Shown here piece after piece: positions 9,103 through 19,285 of a DNA stretch of 64,000 bases; position 1 is the first letter of the stretch; each line of letters begins with the position of its first letter. Below the pieces are notes generated by a model. That model did not search any database, was not told where the DNA came from, and saw nothing but the letters and a program-made list of their open reading frames with translations. Position numbers and translations under genes: made by a program. The stretch comes from Corynebacterium glucuronolyticum DSM 44120 (lineage in GTDB: Bacteria; Actinomycetota; Actinomycetes; Mycobacteriales; Mycobacteriaceae): NCBI RefSeq assembly GCF_030440595.1, contig NZ_CP047452.1:1426001-1490000 (forward strand), written 5' to 3'.

Positions 9103-9136
9103 ACCGGCGCGGGCACAAAGTAGAGTCCGCGCCGGT
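9103..9136 (-). terminator. meaB terminator
   Basis: ACCGGCGCGG and CCGCGCCGGT form a perfect 10-bp stem about 40 bases past the meaB stop; on the minus strand it is followed by TTTCGATTG. Confidence 0.8.
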
Positions 9137-9175
9137 CATCGTTGGCTGTCAAGGTTTACAAGCCGTGGGAGAAAG

Positions 9176-10297
9176 CTAGCTCTCTGGGATCGGGGTATCG
9201 AAGGCCTGCACGATCTGCTGCGCAGCAAGAGTTGGCGTGATCGTTCCGTCACGAAGCTCGTGCTCGGTCTCTTCCTTCTTCTTTTGCACTAGTGGGTGGG
9301 AGTTGAGACGTTGCAGGATCGTCTCGTGGACCATCTGCCATGTCCAGTTGACCTGCTGCTCCCGACGATTTTCCTCAAACTTTCCGTTCTCCCGCATGAC
9401 CTTCTGATGCTCCAGGACATGGTCCCAGAACTCATCCACGCCGGTGTGCTCCACAGCAGACATCGTCATCACAGGCGGCATCCAGTCCTCGTCCGGCTGG
9501 CGCACCATGCGCATGGCTGCTCCGAGCTCGCGCGCTGCGCGCTTAGCGTTGCGGACGTTCTTTCCATCGGCCTTGTTGATTGCTACAAGATCCGCCATCT
9601 CCAGAACACCCTTCTTGATGCCCTGCAACTGATCGCCTGCGCCGGCCAACGCGAGGAAGGTGAAGATGTCCACCATCTGACTGACGGCGACCTCAGACTG
9701 GCCCACACCGACGGTCTCCACGAGGATGATGTCGTAGCCAGCCGCCTCGAGGACGACGATCGACTCTCGTGTTGCCTTTGCCACGCCACCGAGGGTGCCC
9801 GCAGACGGCGAAGGGCGAATGTACGCATTGTCATCGGCGGCCAGCTTTGCCATACGGGTCTTATCGCCCAGGATGGAGCCACGGGTGCGCGTGGAGGACG
9901 GATCGATGGCTAGGACGGCGACCTTGTGGCCGTCGGCAATGAGTTTCTGCCCGAGAGCCTCAATGAACGTCGATTTACCAACGCCTGGAACACCGGTGAT
10001 ACCAACGCGCAGGGCATGGCCGGCTTTGGGAAGCAGCCGAACCAGGAGCTCCTGTGCGAGCACGTGGTGGGCCACCGCCGTCGATTCCAGGAGCGTGATT
10101 GCTTGGGCGATGAAGCGCCGGTCGTTGGCCTCAACTCCCTCGACCAATTCATCCACGTTGATGCGTTTGCGAGCCCGTTTCACCACCTCTGGTGCCACTG
10201 CAGTGACATCACCCAGATCGGTACCGGCGGTCGTGGTCAAGCTACCAAGGTGGTGCTCCAAAAACTCGAGATCTTCGTTCACAACTACAGTCCTCAC
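9176..10297 (-). CDS. meaB: MeaB/ArgK-type GTPase, methylmalonyl-CoA mutase chaperone
   Basis: MeaB is a G3E-family GTPase that guards adenosylcobalamin loading and reactivation of methylmalonyl-CoA mutase in the cytosol. The 373-aa sequence has Walker A GITGVPGVGKST, the AIDPSSTRTRGSILGDKTRM switch region, ILVETVGVGQSE and the NKADGKN base-specificity motif, in order. The C-terminal helical dimerisation region is complete. I took GTG 10297 as start because GGAAGG lies nine bases upstream; a GTG five codons later is possible. It is separated from mutB by 587 bases and the mutB terminator, so it probably has its own promoter, unlike tighter arrangements elsewhere. Confidence 0.94.
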   Translation of the reverse strand: MRTVVVNEDLEFLEHHLGSLTTTAGTDLGDVTAVAPEVVKRARKRINVDELVEGVEANDRRFIAQAITLLESTAVAHHVLAQELLVRLLPKAGHALRVGITGVPGVGKSTFIEALGQKLIADGHKVAVLAIDPSSTRTRGSILGDKTRMAKLAADDNAYIRPSPSAGTLGGVAKATRESIVVLEAAGYDIILVETVGVGQSEVAVSQMVDIFTFLALAGAGDQLQGIKKGVLEMADLVAINKADGKNVRNAKRAARELGAAMRMVRQPDEDWMPPVMTMSAVEHTGVDEFWDHVLEHQKVMRENGKFEENRREQQVNWTWQMVHETILQRLNSHPLVQKKKEETEHELRDGTITPTLAAQQIVQAFDTPIPES

Positions 10298-10800
10298 ACG
10301 CTGCGCCTTCCGCAGCGAAACATTCGATTTCCTTTTACTTAAGTCTACGTAAATATCCCCGAAAATGGCCGAATACTGGATCCGGGTGCCCGTGGCTCTC
10401 CTCGATGAGCGCTTCCCCCTTGCTCTCCCCTCCTCCCTCGCCCTTGCCCTCTCCTACTAGACGCCTTTCTGCCTAAGTGACTCTGCCCTCAGACGGGTCC
10501 TATGCGCTATGGGCGTACTTTGCAGTCGGTCAACCGCTCATTCACTGGGTATGGGAGGCTTTATTGTCCTGCGACTCGGGGCAGCGCATCTTCGCCTTCA
10601 ACTCGTATGCGGCTCTTCTATGAACGCGTTTGCCTAGGCCTTTGCTGGCACGTTTGCGGATGCCTTTGAAAGCCTTTCCACTTGAAGCACATTGGGGCAC
10701 CTTGGGGCGCTTTGCGACCCGGTCTCCTCGTGGTGGGCAAACCTTCCCGTAGGCGGGCTGTTGCGGCGCGGATTTCCTATTTCCGTCAACGTAAAACGTC

Positions 10801-10876
10801 AGCGTTCAATGCGGGGATACGGCAACGGCCGCACTCCTCGTGAGAGAAGCACGGCCGAACCGCATGCGTTAACGCT
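10801..10876 (-). terminator. large inverted repeat after mutB
   Basis: AGCGTT/AACGCT, ATGCGG/CCGCAT and CGGCCG/CGGCCG nest into one imperfect long hairpin starting about 10 bases after the mutB stop. On the minus strand GACGTTTTACG follows. The remaining 10298-10800 stretch holds no gene that I can support. Confidence 0.55.
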
Positions 10877-10884
10877 CCACTGAT

Positions 10885-13113
10885 TTACTTTTCAGGAACG
10901 TTGAGCTCGATACCGATGTTGGAAGCGACCTTCTCGATCAGGTCGATGGCGGAATCGGCAATAACCGAGCCAGGACCGTAGATCGCGATGACGCCCATAT
11001 CGTAGAGCTCCTGGTAGTCACCCGGAGGGATGACACCGCCGACGCAAATGAGGATGTCCTCACGTCCGAGCTTCTTCAGCTCTTCCTTCAGTGCCGGCAC
11101 CAGTGTGAGGTGGCCAGCAGCGAGCGAGGACACACCGACAACGTGGACGTCGGCATCCACGGCTGCACGGGCAGCTTCGGCCGGGGTCTGGAACAGCGGT
11201 CCCACGTCGACATCCATGCCCATATCGGCATAGGCGGAAGCGACAACCTTCTGACCACGGTCGTGACCGTCCTGGCCCATCTTCGCGATGAAGATACGCG
11301 GACGACGGCCCTCTTCCTTCTCAAAAGCGTCGGACAGGGCGATAGCACGCTGAACGTTATCCACCTTGCCCTCCTTTCCTACCTCGTCCTTGTACACGCC
11401 GGACAGGGTCTTAACCTCAGCCTCGTGGCGGCCGAAGACCTTTTCCAGAGCCATGGAGATTTCTCCCACGGTGGCCTTTGCGCGAGCTGCATCGACAGAG
11501 AGCTTGAGGAGGTTGAGCGACAGATCGCCCGGCTTCTTCTCGTCCTCGTGAGCGGCAGCGTAGGTGAGGGCGTCGAGGGTCTTCTGTACTTCAGCCTCGT
11601 CGCGCTCCTCGCGCAGCTTCTTGAGCTTCTCCAGCTGCTCGTGGCGGACGCGGGAGTTCTCCACCTTGAGAACCTCGATCTCCTCGTCCTCCAGCGCGTT
11701 GTACTTGTTCACACCGATGAGGGCCTGGCGGCCGGAGTCGATGCGTGCCTGGGTACGTGCAGCGGATTCCTCAATACGGAGCTTCGGGATGCCTTCGATC
11801 GTGGCCTGCGCCATACCGCCGGCTTCCTCAACCTCCTGAATGTGCTTGCGGGCACGGGAGGCAAGTTCAGCAGTGAGCTTCTCCACGTAGTACGAACCTG
11901 CCCACACATCCACCGGAGCGGTGGTGCCGGACTCCTGCTGCAGGAGCAGCTGGGTGTTACGGGCAATACGAGCGGAGAAGTCACTCGGCAGAGCCAGCGC
12001 CTCATCAAGGGCGTTGGTGTGCAGCGACTGGGTCTGGCCCTGAGTTGCAGCCATGGCCTCAATGCAGGTGCGTGCAACGTTGTTGTACACGTCCTGGGCG
12101 GTAAGCGACCAGCCAGAGGTCTGGGAGTGCGTACGCAGGGACTGCGACTTCGGGTTCTTCGGGTTGAACTTGCCCACGAGCTCGCTCCAGAGGAGGCGGC
12201 CAGCGCGGAGCTTTGCAATCTCCATGAAGGTGTTCATGGAAATGCCCCAGAAGAAGGACAGACGCGGTGCGAACTTATCCACCTCGAGGCCCACATCCTC
12301 ACCGGCGCGAATGTACTCGATGCCGTCGGCCAGCGTGTAGGCCAGCTCGAGGTCCGCTGTAGCACCGGCTTCCTGGATGTGGTAGCCGGAAATGGAAATG
12401 GAGTTCCAGCGCGGCATCTTCAGCGAGGTGTACTCGAAGATGTTGGAGATGATGCGCATGGAGGGCTTAGGCGGGTAGATGTAGGTGTTACGAACCATGA
12501 ACTCCTTGAGGATGTCGTTCTGGATCGTACCTGCCAGCTGTTCCGGCTCGACACCCTGCTCCTCGGCCACAACGATGTAGAGGGCGAGAATCGGGAGCAC
12601 GGCGCCGTTCATGGTCATCGACACAGACACGTTGGAGAGGTCGATGCCCTGGAACAGTTCACGCATGTCGAGGATGGAGTCGATGGCCACACCGGCCATG
12701 CCCACGTCGCCGAGCACACGCTCGTTGTCGGAATCGTAACCGCGGTGGGTAGCCAGGTCGAAGGCCACAGACAGGCCCTTCTGGCCGGCTGCCAGGTTAC
12801 GGCGGTAGAAGGCGTTGGACTCCGCAGCAGTGGAGAAGCCAGCGTACTGGCGAATCGTCCACGGGCGGTTCGTGTACATGGTGGCGTACGGCCCACGCAT
12901 GAACGGGCGGAGACCGGGGAAGGAATCCAGCGGGTGAGGGTTCTCTCCAGTGAGAAGAGCGTCGCGGTCGGCGCGGTTAAATACGCGCTTAACCTCGATA
13001 CCTTCCGGCGTCTCCCAGATGTGCTCATCTTTTACCTGTGCCCCACCAGCGGCGGGTGCGGACGGCTCATCGGGAACGCGAGTGACGTCTGCAAAATTTG
13101 GAATGGTTGCCAT
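10885..13113 (-). CDS. mutB: methylmalonyl-CoA mutase, large (catalytic) subunit
   Basis: With MutA this adenosylcobalamin enzyme interconverts (R)-methylmalonyl-CoA and succinyl-CoA. The N-terminal TIM barrel shows [29 protein letters not shown], the CoA-binding and substrate-pocket segment. The C-terminal Rossmann domain carries [16 protein letters not shown], the DxHxxG motif whose His replaces the base of cobalamin, followed by PLFQTPAE and GVSSLAAGH. The subunit is therefore active. I chose ATG 13113 (742 aa), with GGAGG about 13 bases upstream; TTG 13125 lies too close to that site. It starts 17 bases after the mutA stop. Confidence 0.97.
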   Translation of the reverse strand: MATIPNFADVTRVPDEPSAPAAGGAQVKDEHIWETPEGIEVKRVFNRADRDALLTGENPHPLDSFPGLRPFMRGPYATMYTNRPWTIRQYAGFSTAAESNAFYRRNLAAGQKGLSVAFDLATHRGYDSDNERVLGDVGMAGVAIDSILDMRELFQGIDLSNVSVSMTMNGAVLPILALYIVVAEEQGVEPEQLAGTIQNDILKEFMVRNTYIYPPKPSMRIISNIFEYTSLKMPRWNSISISGYHIQEAGATADLELAYTLADGIEYIRAGEDVGLEVDKFAPRLSFFWGISMNTFMEIAKLRAGRLLWSELVGKFNPKNPKSQSLRTHSQTSGWSLTAQDVYNNVARTCIEAMAATQGQTQSLHTNALDEALALPSDFSARIARNTQLLLQQESGTTAPVDVWAGSYYVEKLTAELASRARKHIQEVEEAGGMAQATIEGIPKLRIEESAARTQARIDSGRQALIGVNKYNALEDEEIEVLKVENSRVRHEQLEKLKKLREERDEAEVQKTLDALTYAAAHEDEKKPGDLSLNLLKLSVDAARAKATVGEISMALEKVFGRHEAEVKTLSGVYKDEVGKEGKVDNVQRAIALSDAFEKEEGRRPRIFIAKMGQDGHDRGQKVVASAYADMGMDVDVGPLFQTPAEAARAAVDADVHVVGVSSLAAGHLTLVPALKEELKKLGREDILICVGGVIPPGDYQELYDMGVIAIYGPGSVIADSAIDLIEKVASNIGIELNVPEK

Positions 13114-13130
13114 TTTCTTTCTCAATCCTC

Positions 13131-14990
13131 CTAGGCACCAAGCTTGGTGAGCATGTCGGACAGGGTTTCGCCTGCGTTGATCTTCACGTTGAGGTAACCA
13201 TCGGGAGCGTCTTCCTTGCCTTCGAAGCTCTTCTCAGAGCCGGCAAGCAGGATCGTCTTTCCGGTCTCACGCAGTGCCTTGAGAGCCTCGAGGCCGCTGG
13301 CCTCGTACTCCTTGTCGTTACCGCAGATGATGAGGATGTCGGCGGCATCGGCTGCTTCTTTGAATCCGTCCTCGCCGGGGACAACCTGACCGGGGTTATT
13401 GACGGCAATGCCGCCGGTACCCACGAGGTTGGTGATCCAGCCAGTACGGATGTTGTGCTTGGCCAGCGGGCCGAGCGGGATGAGGCCGACAGTCGGACGA
13501 ACACCGTGCTCCTCGAGGTAGTCGTCGGAGCGGTTGCGCATTGCCTCGAACTCGGCTGCCCAACGGCGAACACCCTTGGGCTCCGTGCGAGATTCCTTGG
13601 ACAGTGGCTTCTCCGCCAAGTTCGGGAACTCGTTGATGGCCGTAACGGACTTCTTGCGGCGAGAAATATCCTCGTAGCGAGCCTTGGAGGTGGCATCGAG
13701 GGTCTCGCGGATGAAGTCTGCTGCTGCGGTGAAGCCGCCCTTGGACTCGACCTCGGTGAACAGCTTCCACGCAGTTTCTGCGACCTCTTGGGTCAGCTTC
13801 TCCGCGTAGTAAGCACCACCGGCGGGGTCGATGACGTAGCCAAGGTGCGACTCCTCGATGAGGAGGAGGTTCGTGTTGCGCGCAATGCGGTGGACGAAGT
13901 CGCGGGACGTGTTCGGAAGGCCACCCTTGATAGCGAAGTCGAAGGGCAGAACTTCCATATCGGTCGATCCGCCAACACCGGCGGAGAATGCTGCCACCGT
14001 GCTGCGGAGCATGTTGACCCACGGATCACGCTGGGTGAACATCACCGGGGCGGTGATGGCGTGCTGCGGCGTGTGCGCGGCGAGCTCGGGTACACCGAGA
14101 ACCTCTGCCACACGCGCCCAGAGGATGCGGGCGGCGCGGAACTTGGTGATCTCGTTGAACTGCTCGTCAGTTGCTGCGAAGCGGAAGGACAGCTGGTTGA
14201 ATGCATCCTCCGCACTCAGGCCTGCGTCGACAAGCTTACGGAGGTACTCGACAGCAGCGGCGAGTACGAAACCGATTTCCTCGCCGTCAGAGGCACCCTG
14301 GTTGGAGAAGCTGACGCCATCGACGAGGATGGCGCGAGCATCAGCCTTTGCCTCATTGCCGAGCTTGGCTAGCTCGACTGCATCGTCGATAGACACGGAC
14401 TCGGAGTCATCGTAAGAAGCGGTAAGCGGAGAAGCACCGAACTCGATGTGGATCTCCTCTTCCTTCTCCTGACCGGAGGCGAGCTCAAGGAGAACCTTGG
14501 CGGCCTCAACGGCATCCTTGCCGGCTTCCAAGCGGACCGGAGCGTAAGCGAAGAGCACCTTGTCCAGCGCCTGCTTCAGATCTGCGGGCGCAATATGGTC
14601 ATCGCCTCGCAGGTCGACGACGATGGAGTTCGTGCCGTAGTTAAGAGCGTGCAGGACCTTTTCGTTGGTCGTCTTTGCATCGCCCTCAGCACCGAAGCGC
14701 TCGGTGATGCCCCAACCCTCAGCCTTTTCGCTTGGCCCCTTGGCACCGCGGAGGTACGGGAACTTACCGGGTTCCGGTGCTTCCGCTAGCTCGTCGGCAC
14801 GGGTAAAGAGCGGTTTAATTTTAATGTCATCGTAAGTGGTGCGGATGAGGCGCTTCCAGATGTCCAGCGGAACGTCAGCGACGTCCTTCTTGTGGACACG
14901 AGCGAAGACCTTCGCAGCTGCCTTGCACCATTCTTGCTGAGTTTCTTCGAAATCAGCCGGCAACGGAGTGCCGTTGTGTGCATCAGTCAC
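13131..14990 (-). CDS. mutA: methylmalonyl-CoA mutase, small subunit
   Basis: MutA is the structural partner of MutB in the heterodimeric mutase. The 619-aa sequence follows the family: an N-terminal extension, a degenerate barrel domain ([21 protein letters not shown]) and a C-terminal cobalamin-like fold. That last domain lacks the DxHxxG histidine motif, which is normal for the small subunit. The start is GTG 14990, with AGAAGG about nine bases upstream; an ATG two codons on is in another frame. It heads the mutA-mutB operon. The 700-base gap to the divergent TVP38 gene contains no cobalamin-riboswitch box that I could find. Confidence 0.96.
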   Translation of the reverse strand: MTDAHNGTPLPADFEETQQEWCKAAAKVFARVHKKDVADVPLDIWKRLIRTTYDDIKIKPLFTRADELAEAPEPGKFPYLRGAKGPSEKAEGWGITERFGAEGDAKTTNEKVLHALNYGTNSIVVDLRGDDHIAPADLKQALDKVLFAYAPVRLEAGKDAVEAAKVLLELASGQEKEEEIHIEFGASPLTASYDDSESVSIDDAVELAKLGNEAKADARAILVDGVSFSNQGASDGEEIGFVLAAAVEYLRKLVDAGLSAEDAFNQLSFRFAATDEQFNEITKFRAARILWARVAEVLGVPELAAHTPQHAITAPVMFTQRDPWVNMLRSTVAAFSAGVGGSTDMEVLPFDFAIKGGLPNTSRDFVHRIARNTNLLLIEESHLGYVIDPAGGAYYAEKLTQEVAETAWKLFTEVESKGGFTAAADFIRETLDATSKARYEDISRRKKSVTAINEFPNLAEKPLSKESRTEPKGVRRWAAEFEAMRNRSDDYLEEHGVRPTVGLIPLGPLAKHNIRTGWITNLVGTGGIAVNNPGQVVPGEDGFKEAADAADILIICGNDKEYEASGLEALKALRETGKTILLAGSEKSFEGKEDAPDGYLNVKINAGETLSDMLTKLGA

Positions 14991-15690
14991 GGGGATGAAC
15001 CTTCTTCCCTATTACTGGTTAATTATTTAATGAACACGAGTGTGCAGTTCGACAAAAACTGGGTAGAAACGCTATCTCCTTCGTTTCTCCCCGTTTCTTG
15101 CGCTCTACGCCTAGCGTCCGGGTGGAAATCTGACCAGTCACAAGAGTTGACCGATGCAAAACAACCTCCTTCTCCGGCTTTTCCCGGCGCAGAAAACCGA
15201 CTAAACACATTCGTCTACTTAGTTTAACCAGTTCGTCGCCATATTGCTTGAGGCACGAAACTTCCGGAGACCTCGCTCTCACTATGGGAAATAGGTTGTT
15301 AACTGGTGGTTTAGGAAAATTGGTCTGACGTTGCTCAAAAAAGTGTGCCCGATCTCACCCGATTTATTCCGAATAATCACCAAAACGAGCCGAAAAGGAC
15401 ATATTTTCACCATTGTTTAACAATGTGAGGATCGTCGGTGTCGGCAAATCATGCGCACTCAGGGGCTCTCCGGCGAACTTCCTCGCCCCATGACACCTAC
15501 CCCTTGACACCACCTACCCCGTGACGCCTATTTGTCACTGCTCCCCTTACATCAGGTTTTCCCGGCGTGTCGACGCGCGCGTGCAGCGAACTATATCGCG
15601 TACGGATGGTGGTTGGCGCCGATACTCGTGACGTGGTGATTGTGGGCGCGGTTAACGATGTCCACTCGACTGGTTTAAAATGTGGCCACC
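14991..15690. other. divergent intergenic region mutA / TVP38
   Basis: Seven hundred bases without a supportable ORF. On the plus strand TTTAAAAT (15674-15681) lies nine bases before the TVP38 ATG and may be a leaderless -10. The mutA side is AT-rich near 15020-15035 (TTAATTATTTAATG), a plausible promoter position. A pair of near-identical phrases (GACACCTACCCC..TGAC, GACACCACCTACCCCGTGAC) occurs at 15490-15526. Confidence 0.4.
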
Positions 15691-16464
15691 ATGACAGCTA
15701 TTTTCCGCACGGCGGTGAACTGGATTAGCCAATTCGCCGACTTTTGTCGCACCGTCGTAACCGATGCCATTGCCACCTTCATGGCCTTCCCACGCTGGAA
15801 AAAGCTTGCTCTCATTGTGGCCGCAGTAACAGCTGTTGCACTTCTCATCTTCGTCGACGTGCCGAGTGTCGAGTTGCTTCGCCAGTGGGCGGATAAGGCT
15901 GGGGATTGGTTCTTCCTCCTCTATTTCCTCATTTACGTCTTTTTCACTCAGTTCCCCATTCCTCGTACGTTCTTCACTTTGATGTCGGGGATCTTCTTTG
16001 GCCCGGTACGTGGCTGCCTTCTTGCACTCACTGCGACAACAGTCTCGGCAATCATATCTTTCGTTATCGTTCGTCATTTCTTGCGGGATTGGATGGCACC
16101 GAAGCTCAGCCACCCCGCTGTCGCCGGTATCGATGAGCGCCTTCGCCAGCGCGGTTGGCTCTCGGTGACGTGTTTGCGAATGATCGCAGGGATCCCGTTC
16201 TTCGTCCTTAACTACTCCACGGCTGTCAGCTCTATTCGTTTCCTACCCTACATCGTCGCAACTTTTATCGGCTTGGCTCCGAATACGATCGCGATTGTTC
16301 TTCTCGGCGACACGCTCACTGGGCACGTGAACCCCGCTCTCCTCTTGGTATCCGCTGTGCTGCTTGTCCTCGGCGTGTCCGGCCTCATCCTCGATGCCAA
16401 ACTCCCCGTCCGGGAAAATCGACACTCCACCTCGACCCAATTGTCTGCGCCGGAGCGGGGTTAG
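15691..16464 (+). CDS. TVP38/TMEM64-family (DedA superfamily) membrane protein
   Basis: An integral membrane protein of 257 aa. After a cytosolic N-terminus come hydrophobic segments LALIVAAVTAVALLIF, WFFLLYFLIYVFFTQFPIP and the core FFTLMSGIFFGPVRGCLLAL, the SNARE-associated/VTT-domain signature with its G-x-x-F/Y-G-P element. Further on lie RLRQRGWLSVTCLRMIAGIP and two C-terminal helices. DedA/VTT proteins are linked to lipid or carrier scrambling and proton-coupled transport; this one has no assigned substrate. I chose ATG 15691 over GTG 15682 because a -10-like TAAAAT lies just upstream and no ribosome site is present. Confidence 0.85.
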   Translation: MTAIFRTAVNWISQFADFCRTVVTDAIATFMAFPRWKKLALIVAAVTAVALLIFVDVPSVELLRQWADKAGDWFFLLYFLIYVFFTQFPIPRTFFTLMSGIFFGPVRGCLLALTATTVSAIISFVIVRHFLRDWMAPKLSHPAVAGIDERLRQRGWLSVTCLRMIAGIPFFVLNYSTAVSSIRFLPYIVATFIGLAPNTIAIVLLGDTLTGHVNPALLLVSAVLLVLGVSGLILDAKLPVRENRHSTSTQLSAPERG

Positions 16465-16815
16465 ACAAACTGGAATGCGCCAGGTACTAATCGCTTCGCG
16501 GCATGGCGATTGGACCGCCGCTAATCCACTGACACGTTGTCCACATAGAGGTGAGCGTGGTCTGTACCTCCGCGTTGCCCCACACTGTAAAGAGCGATGT
16601 CTCCGCTGCGTATGGAAAGTGGCGACGAGAGTAAAGGCTACAGGGTAGACTATGTCAGTAGCCCGATAATTCGCGGGCAGACGGCCAGTGCACAGTGCCT
16701 CTGGGGCACTCGGTGGCAGGTGAACCGAGCAAAGGTAATGACGCCGGTGCTCATGCGTGAGTCAACACGTCTGTGCTCATTGGTGAGGTCTCCTGACAAG
16801 GAAGGAAGGCGCACG

Positions 16816-17376
16816 ATGTTTGCTGTACAGGCTACCTACAAGGGAAAAGATAAGCGACGTGCCGAAATCGTTCGTCGTTCAGCCGAGGCTCTTTCCACGA
16901 TCACTGATGGTCCAGCTTTTAGCGTGCACAACGTGGAGACCATCGTTGCCCCAATCACATCTTCTGAGTCCACCGTGGCCGTTATCATGGCTCTTTTATC
17001 CTCAGAGCAATGGCTTATCAGTCTCGGTTGTGGTTCGACTGCCGAAGAGGCGTGCGAGTATGCAGCTGTTGCTGCAAAGCGGGGTCCCCGCTCGCTACCA
17101 GTCACAGTAGCTACACCTGACCACGAGGAAATTTACGAGCAAGCGATTGTTGATGCCTTCGTCCTCATTGCCTTCGTTCTTGCCAAAAGGTCCGATCAGG
17201 GCCGGGAAGCTACTGGGCTGATGCGAACGGGGCTTAGTCAGGTCGAGGCTGCAGAGGAGCTGGGGATCACCAAGCAAGCCATGAGCCAAAGGCTCAAAGC
17301 CGCCGGTTGGGATGCGGAAAATGCTGGATGGGAACTAGCGACGAGGCTTTTGGTCCAGGTATCACAGGCACTGTGA
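16816..17376 (+). CDS. HTH-domain protein of unknown function
   Basis: A 186-aa protein starting MFAVQATYKGKDKRRAE at ATG 16816 behind AAGGAAGG. The N-terminal two thirds are mixed alpha/beta without a family I can name. The C-terminus holds a clear helix-turn-helix near residues 140-165, LSQVEAAEELGITKQAMSQRL, like sigma-70 region 4 or Xre-type recognition helices. The arrangement (unknown domain plus terminal HTH) resembles SatD-type proteins, but I see no shared N-terminal motif, so that is only a thought. The frame is open upstream to 16597, but no start there has a ribosome site. The preceding 351-base gap holds no other gene. Confidence 0.7.
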   Translation: MFAVQATYKGKDKRRAEIVRRSAEALSTITDGPAFSVHNVETIVAPITSSESTVAVIMALLSSEQWLISLGCGSTAEEACEYAAVAAKRGPRSLPVTVATPDHEEIYEQAIVDAFVLIAFVLAKRSDQGREATGLMRTGLSQVEAAEELGITKQAMSQRLKAAGWDAENAGWELATRLLVQVSQAL

Positions 17377-17485
17377 GCCAATGAACGCAGCTCACTAGCG
17401 ACGCTCTTAACCTATGCAGGCCACGCCCTTTGGCGAGGCCACCAGGTGCCCGTCTGTGACGGAACTGTTCTGGGGGCATGAGAAA

Positions 17486-17515
17486 AACCGGCCGAAAGGT
17501 ATACTCCGGCCGGTT
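17486..17515. terminator. bidirectional terminator
   Basis: AACCGGCC and GGCCGGTT pair around a 14-base loop in the 407-base gap between the convergent HTH and SPFH genes. An A-run precedes it, giving a T-tract on the minus strand. The rest of the gap holds nothing recognisable apart from a near-repeat, AACAAGTG(C)TACCACAA and AACAGGTGTTACCACAA, at 17715-17758. Confidence 0.6.
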
Positions 17516-17783
17516 CATGTGACCGTGACGGTCTTAGAAAACCTCCTATTGGAACCAAGCTCACGCAGCGTGTGTCTCCGTAACGCCACGCTAACGCACG
17601 CGGGTTGGCACTTCAGCGAGGTTCTTCTCCCATTTAACGGCGCTAGTGACGCAAGCGAGACTAGCGACGATAGCAAAAGAGAACAGCTGCCCGTAACGTG
17701 TCGGCTCAGCCGCAAACAAGTGCTACCACAATCAGTCACAAACAGGTGTTACCACAAGAGGCCACTGAGCGACAGACAGCTTC

Positions 17784-19103
17784 CTATTCGCCGAAGTGTG
17801 GAAGTTGACGTGCTTCAGTTTCAGGCGTGGCCTGGTGCGCACCCCCGGTGGGAGCCGGTGGAGTGACTGGCGTTTCGTCCTCTCCCGTCCACCTTTGGGA
17901 GAACTGAGTCTGAGGAGCCTCCAGTGCAGCAGGGTTTGTGTTAACTGGGCTTTCCGCGCGCTCGGCGGCTAGCTTCTCGTCTCGCTTTGCCTTTGCAGCC
18001 TCGTGCGGTGCAGGATCAACGGGCCTTGTGGCTTCCCTATTTGCCTTTGCCACGGCAGCGGCAATCTCTGGGTCTGATTCAGTCGAGAACCAGGAATCTG
18101 TCTCCTTATCTTCAACGATATCCAAGCCCTCTGAGTCCACGGGGGCCGGCTCGTAACGGAAGACGTCGTCATCGTCTTTCCTGGCGAACGATTTGGCAAA
18201 ACGTTCAAGAGAATCACCGAATTCACTCGGGATCATCCACACCTTGGACGACTGTCCCTCTGCGATCTTCGGCAGCTTCTCCAAGTACTGGTAGGCCAGC
18301 ACTTCAGGCGTGACTTTCGCAGCCTTAATGGAAGCATTGATCTTCTGGATGGCCTTAGCTTCACCCTGCGCCTCTAAGTAGCGGGCTGCTCGCTCGCCTT
18401 CCGCGCGGAGAATCATCGCTTGACGTTCTGCCTCAGCACTCAAAATGGCGGCTGACTTTTCACCCTCAGCCATCAGAATGCGAGCCTGCTTTTCGCCCTC
18501 GGCTGTGCGGATATCAGCCTCGCGTTGGCCTTCTGCTGTGAGGATCATTGCACGCTTCTCGCGGTCCGCCTTCATCTGCTTCTCCATAGACTGTTGGATC
18601 GACGGTGGCGGATCAATTGCTTTCAGCTCTACGCGAGAAATCCTCAGCCCCCATTTGGTGGTGGCGGAGTCAAGCTCACCACGCAGCCTCCGGTTAATGA
18701 CGTCACGGGAGGTAAGCGTCTCCTCCAAAGTCATACCACCGACAACATCGCGGAGTGTGGCAACAGAAATCTGCTCAACACCAACGATGTAGTTGTCCAC
18801 ACCGTAGATGGCCAGCTTCGGATCGTTGATTTGAAAAGTGACGACGATATCAATCGCCACGGTGAGGTTATCCTCAGTGATGACTGCCTGAGGAGGAAAG
18901 CTGACGACCCGCTCACGAGTATCAATCTTGGCGCGGATGCGGTCGACGAACGGAACTAGGAGCGTTATTCCGCCCTCCACTGTGCGCGTGTAGCGACCGA
19001 GACGCTCGATGACTGCCGCTGTTCCTTGCGGGACCAGAGCAATGGAGCGTGCCACAACAACGACAACCAGGAGAAGAATAAGCCCGAATAATATAAAAGA
19101 CAT
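17784..19103 (-). CDS. SPFH/Band-7 (stomatin/QmcA-like) membrane protein
   Basis: A 439-aa stomatin-like protein. One N-terminal helix (FILFGLILLLVVVVVARSIALV) anchors it. The SPFH domain follows: VPQGTAAVIERLGRYTRTVEGGI, then VITEDNLTVAIDIVVTFQINDP and WGLRISRVELKAIDPP. A long coiled-coil segment follows, with repeated (M)ILTAEG, ILMAEGE and ILRAEGE units (about residues 180-250), typical of flotillin/QmcA oligomers. The C-terminal 130 residues are a Pro/Ala/acidic tail specific to relatives. Such proteins form membrane microdomain scaffolds or regulate FtsH-type proteases. The gene follows an NfeD-like gene, the usual partner, but a terminator lies between them. Confidence 0.9.
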   Translation of the reverse strand: MSFILFGLILLLVVVVVARSIALVPQGTAAVIERLGRYTRTVEGGITLLVPFVDRIRAKIDTRERVVSFPPQAVITEDNLTVAIDIVVTFQINDPKLAIYGVDNYIVGVEQISVATLRDVVGGMTLEETLTSRDVINRRLRGELDSATTKWGLRISRVELKAIDPPPSIQQSMEKQMKADREKRAMILTAEGQREADIRTAEGEKQARILMAEGEKSAAILSAEAERQAMILRAEGERAARYLEAQGEAKAIQKINASIKAAKVTPEVLAYQYLEKLPKIAEGQSSKVWMIPSEFGDSLERFAKSFARKDDDDVFRYEPAPVDSEGLDIVEDKETDSWFSTESDPEIAAAVAKANREATRPVDPAPHEAAKAKRDEKLAAERAESPVNTNPAALEAPQTQFSQRWTGEDETPVTPPAPTGGAHQATPETEARQLPHFGE

Positions 19104-19252
19104 GCTCGGAATCGCCTTTCGGTTGGTTATGGGACATCTTTCCTCCCCAGCCTACGTGTTTTAGACCACCGCTGCTGGACGGCTTTTCCTGCAAGCCGGG
19201 ATGGAACAAACCTTCTGATAGAGATGGGGCCGGAGCGTCGAAAAGCGAAAAA

Positions 19253-19274
19253 CCCTGCGAGTTAGCTCGCAGGG
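19253..19274 (-). terminator. terminator between nfeD-like and SPFH genes
   Basis: CCCTGCGAG and CTCGCAGGG form a 9-bp stem with loop TTAG, 12 bases past the nfeD-like stop. On the minus strand GTTTTTCGC follows. It would limit readthrough into the SPFH gene. Confidence 0.85.
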
Positions 19275-19285
19275 GCACAAAACCG

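Noticed and set aside
11110..13134. Long plus-strand open frame (about 674 codons) over mutB
   Set aside because: It is the antisense shadow of mutB, rich in Val/His/Gly/Leu with no domain and no ribosome site; MutB itself is certain.
13098..14372. Plus-strand open frame over mutA
   Set aside because: Shadow of mutA on the opposite strand.
14991..15690. Cobalamin riboswitch upstream of the B12-dependent mutase operon
   Set aside because: No B12-box-like element was found on either strand of the gap.
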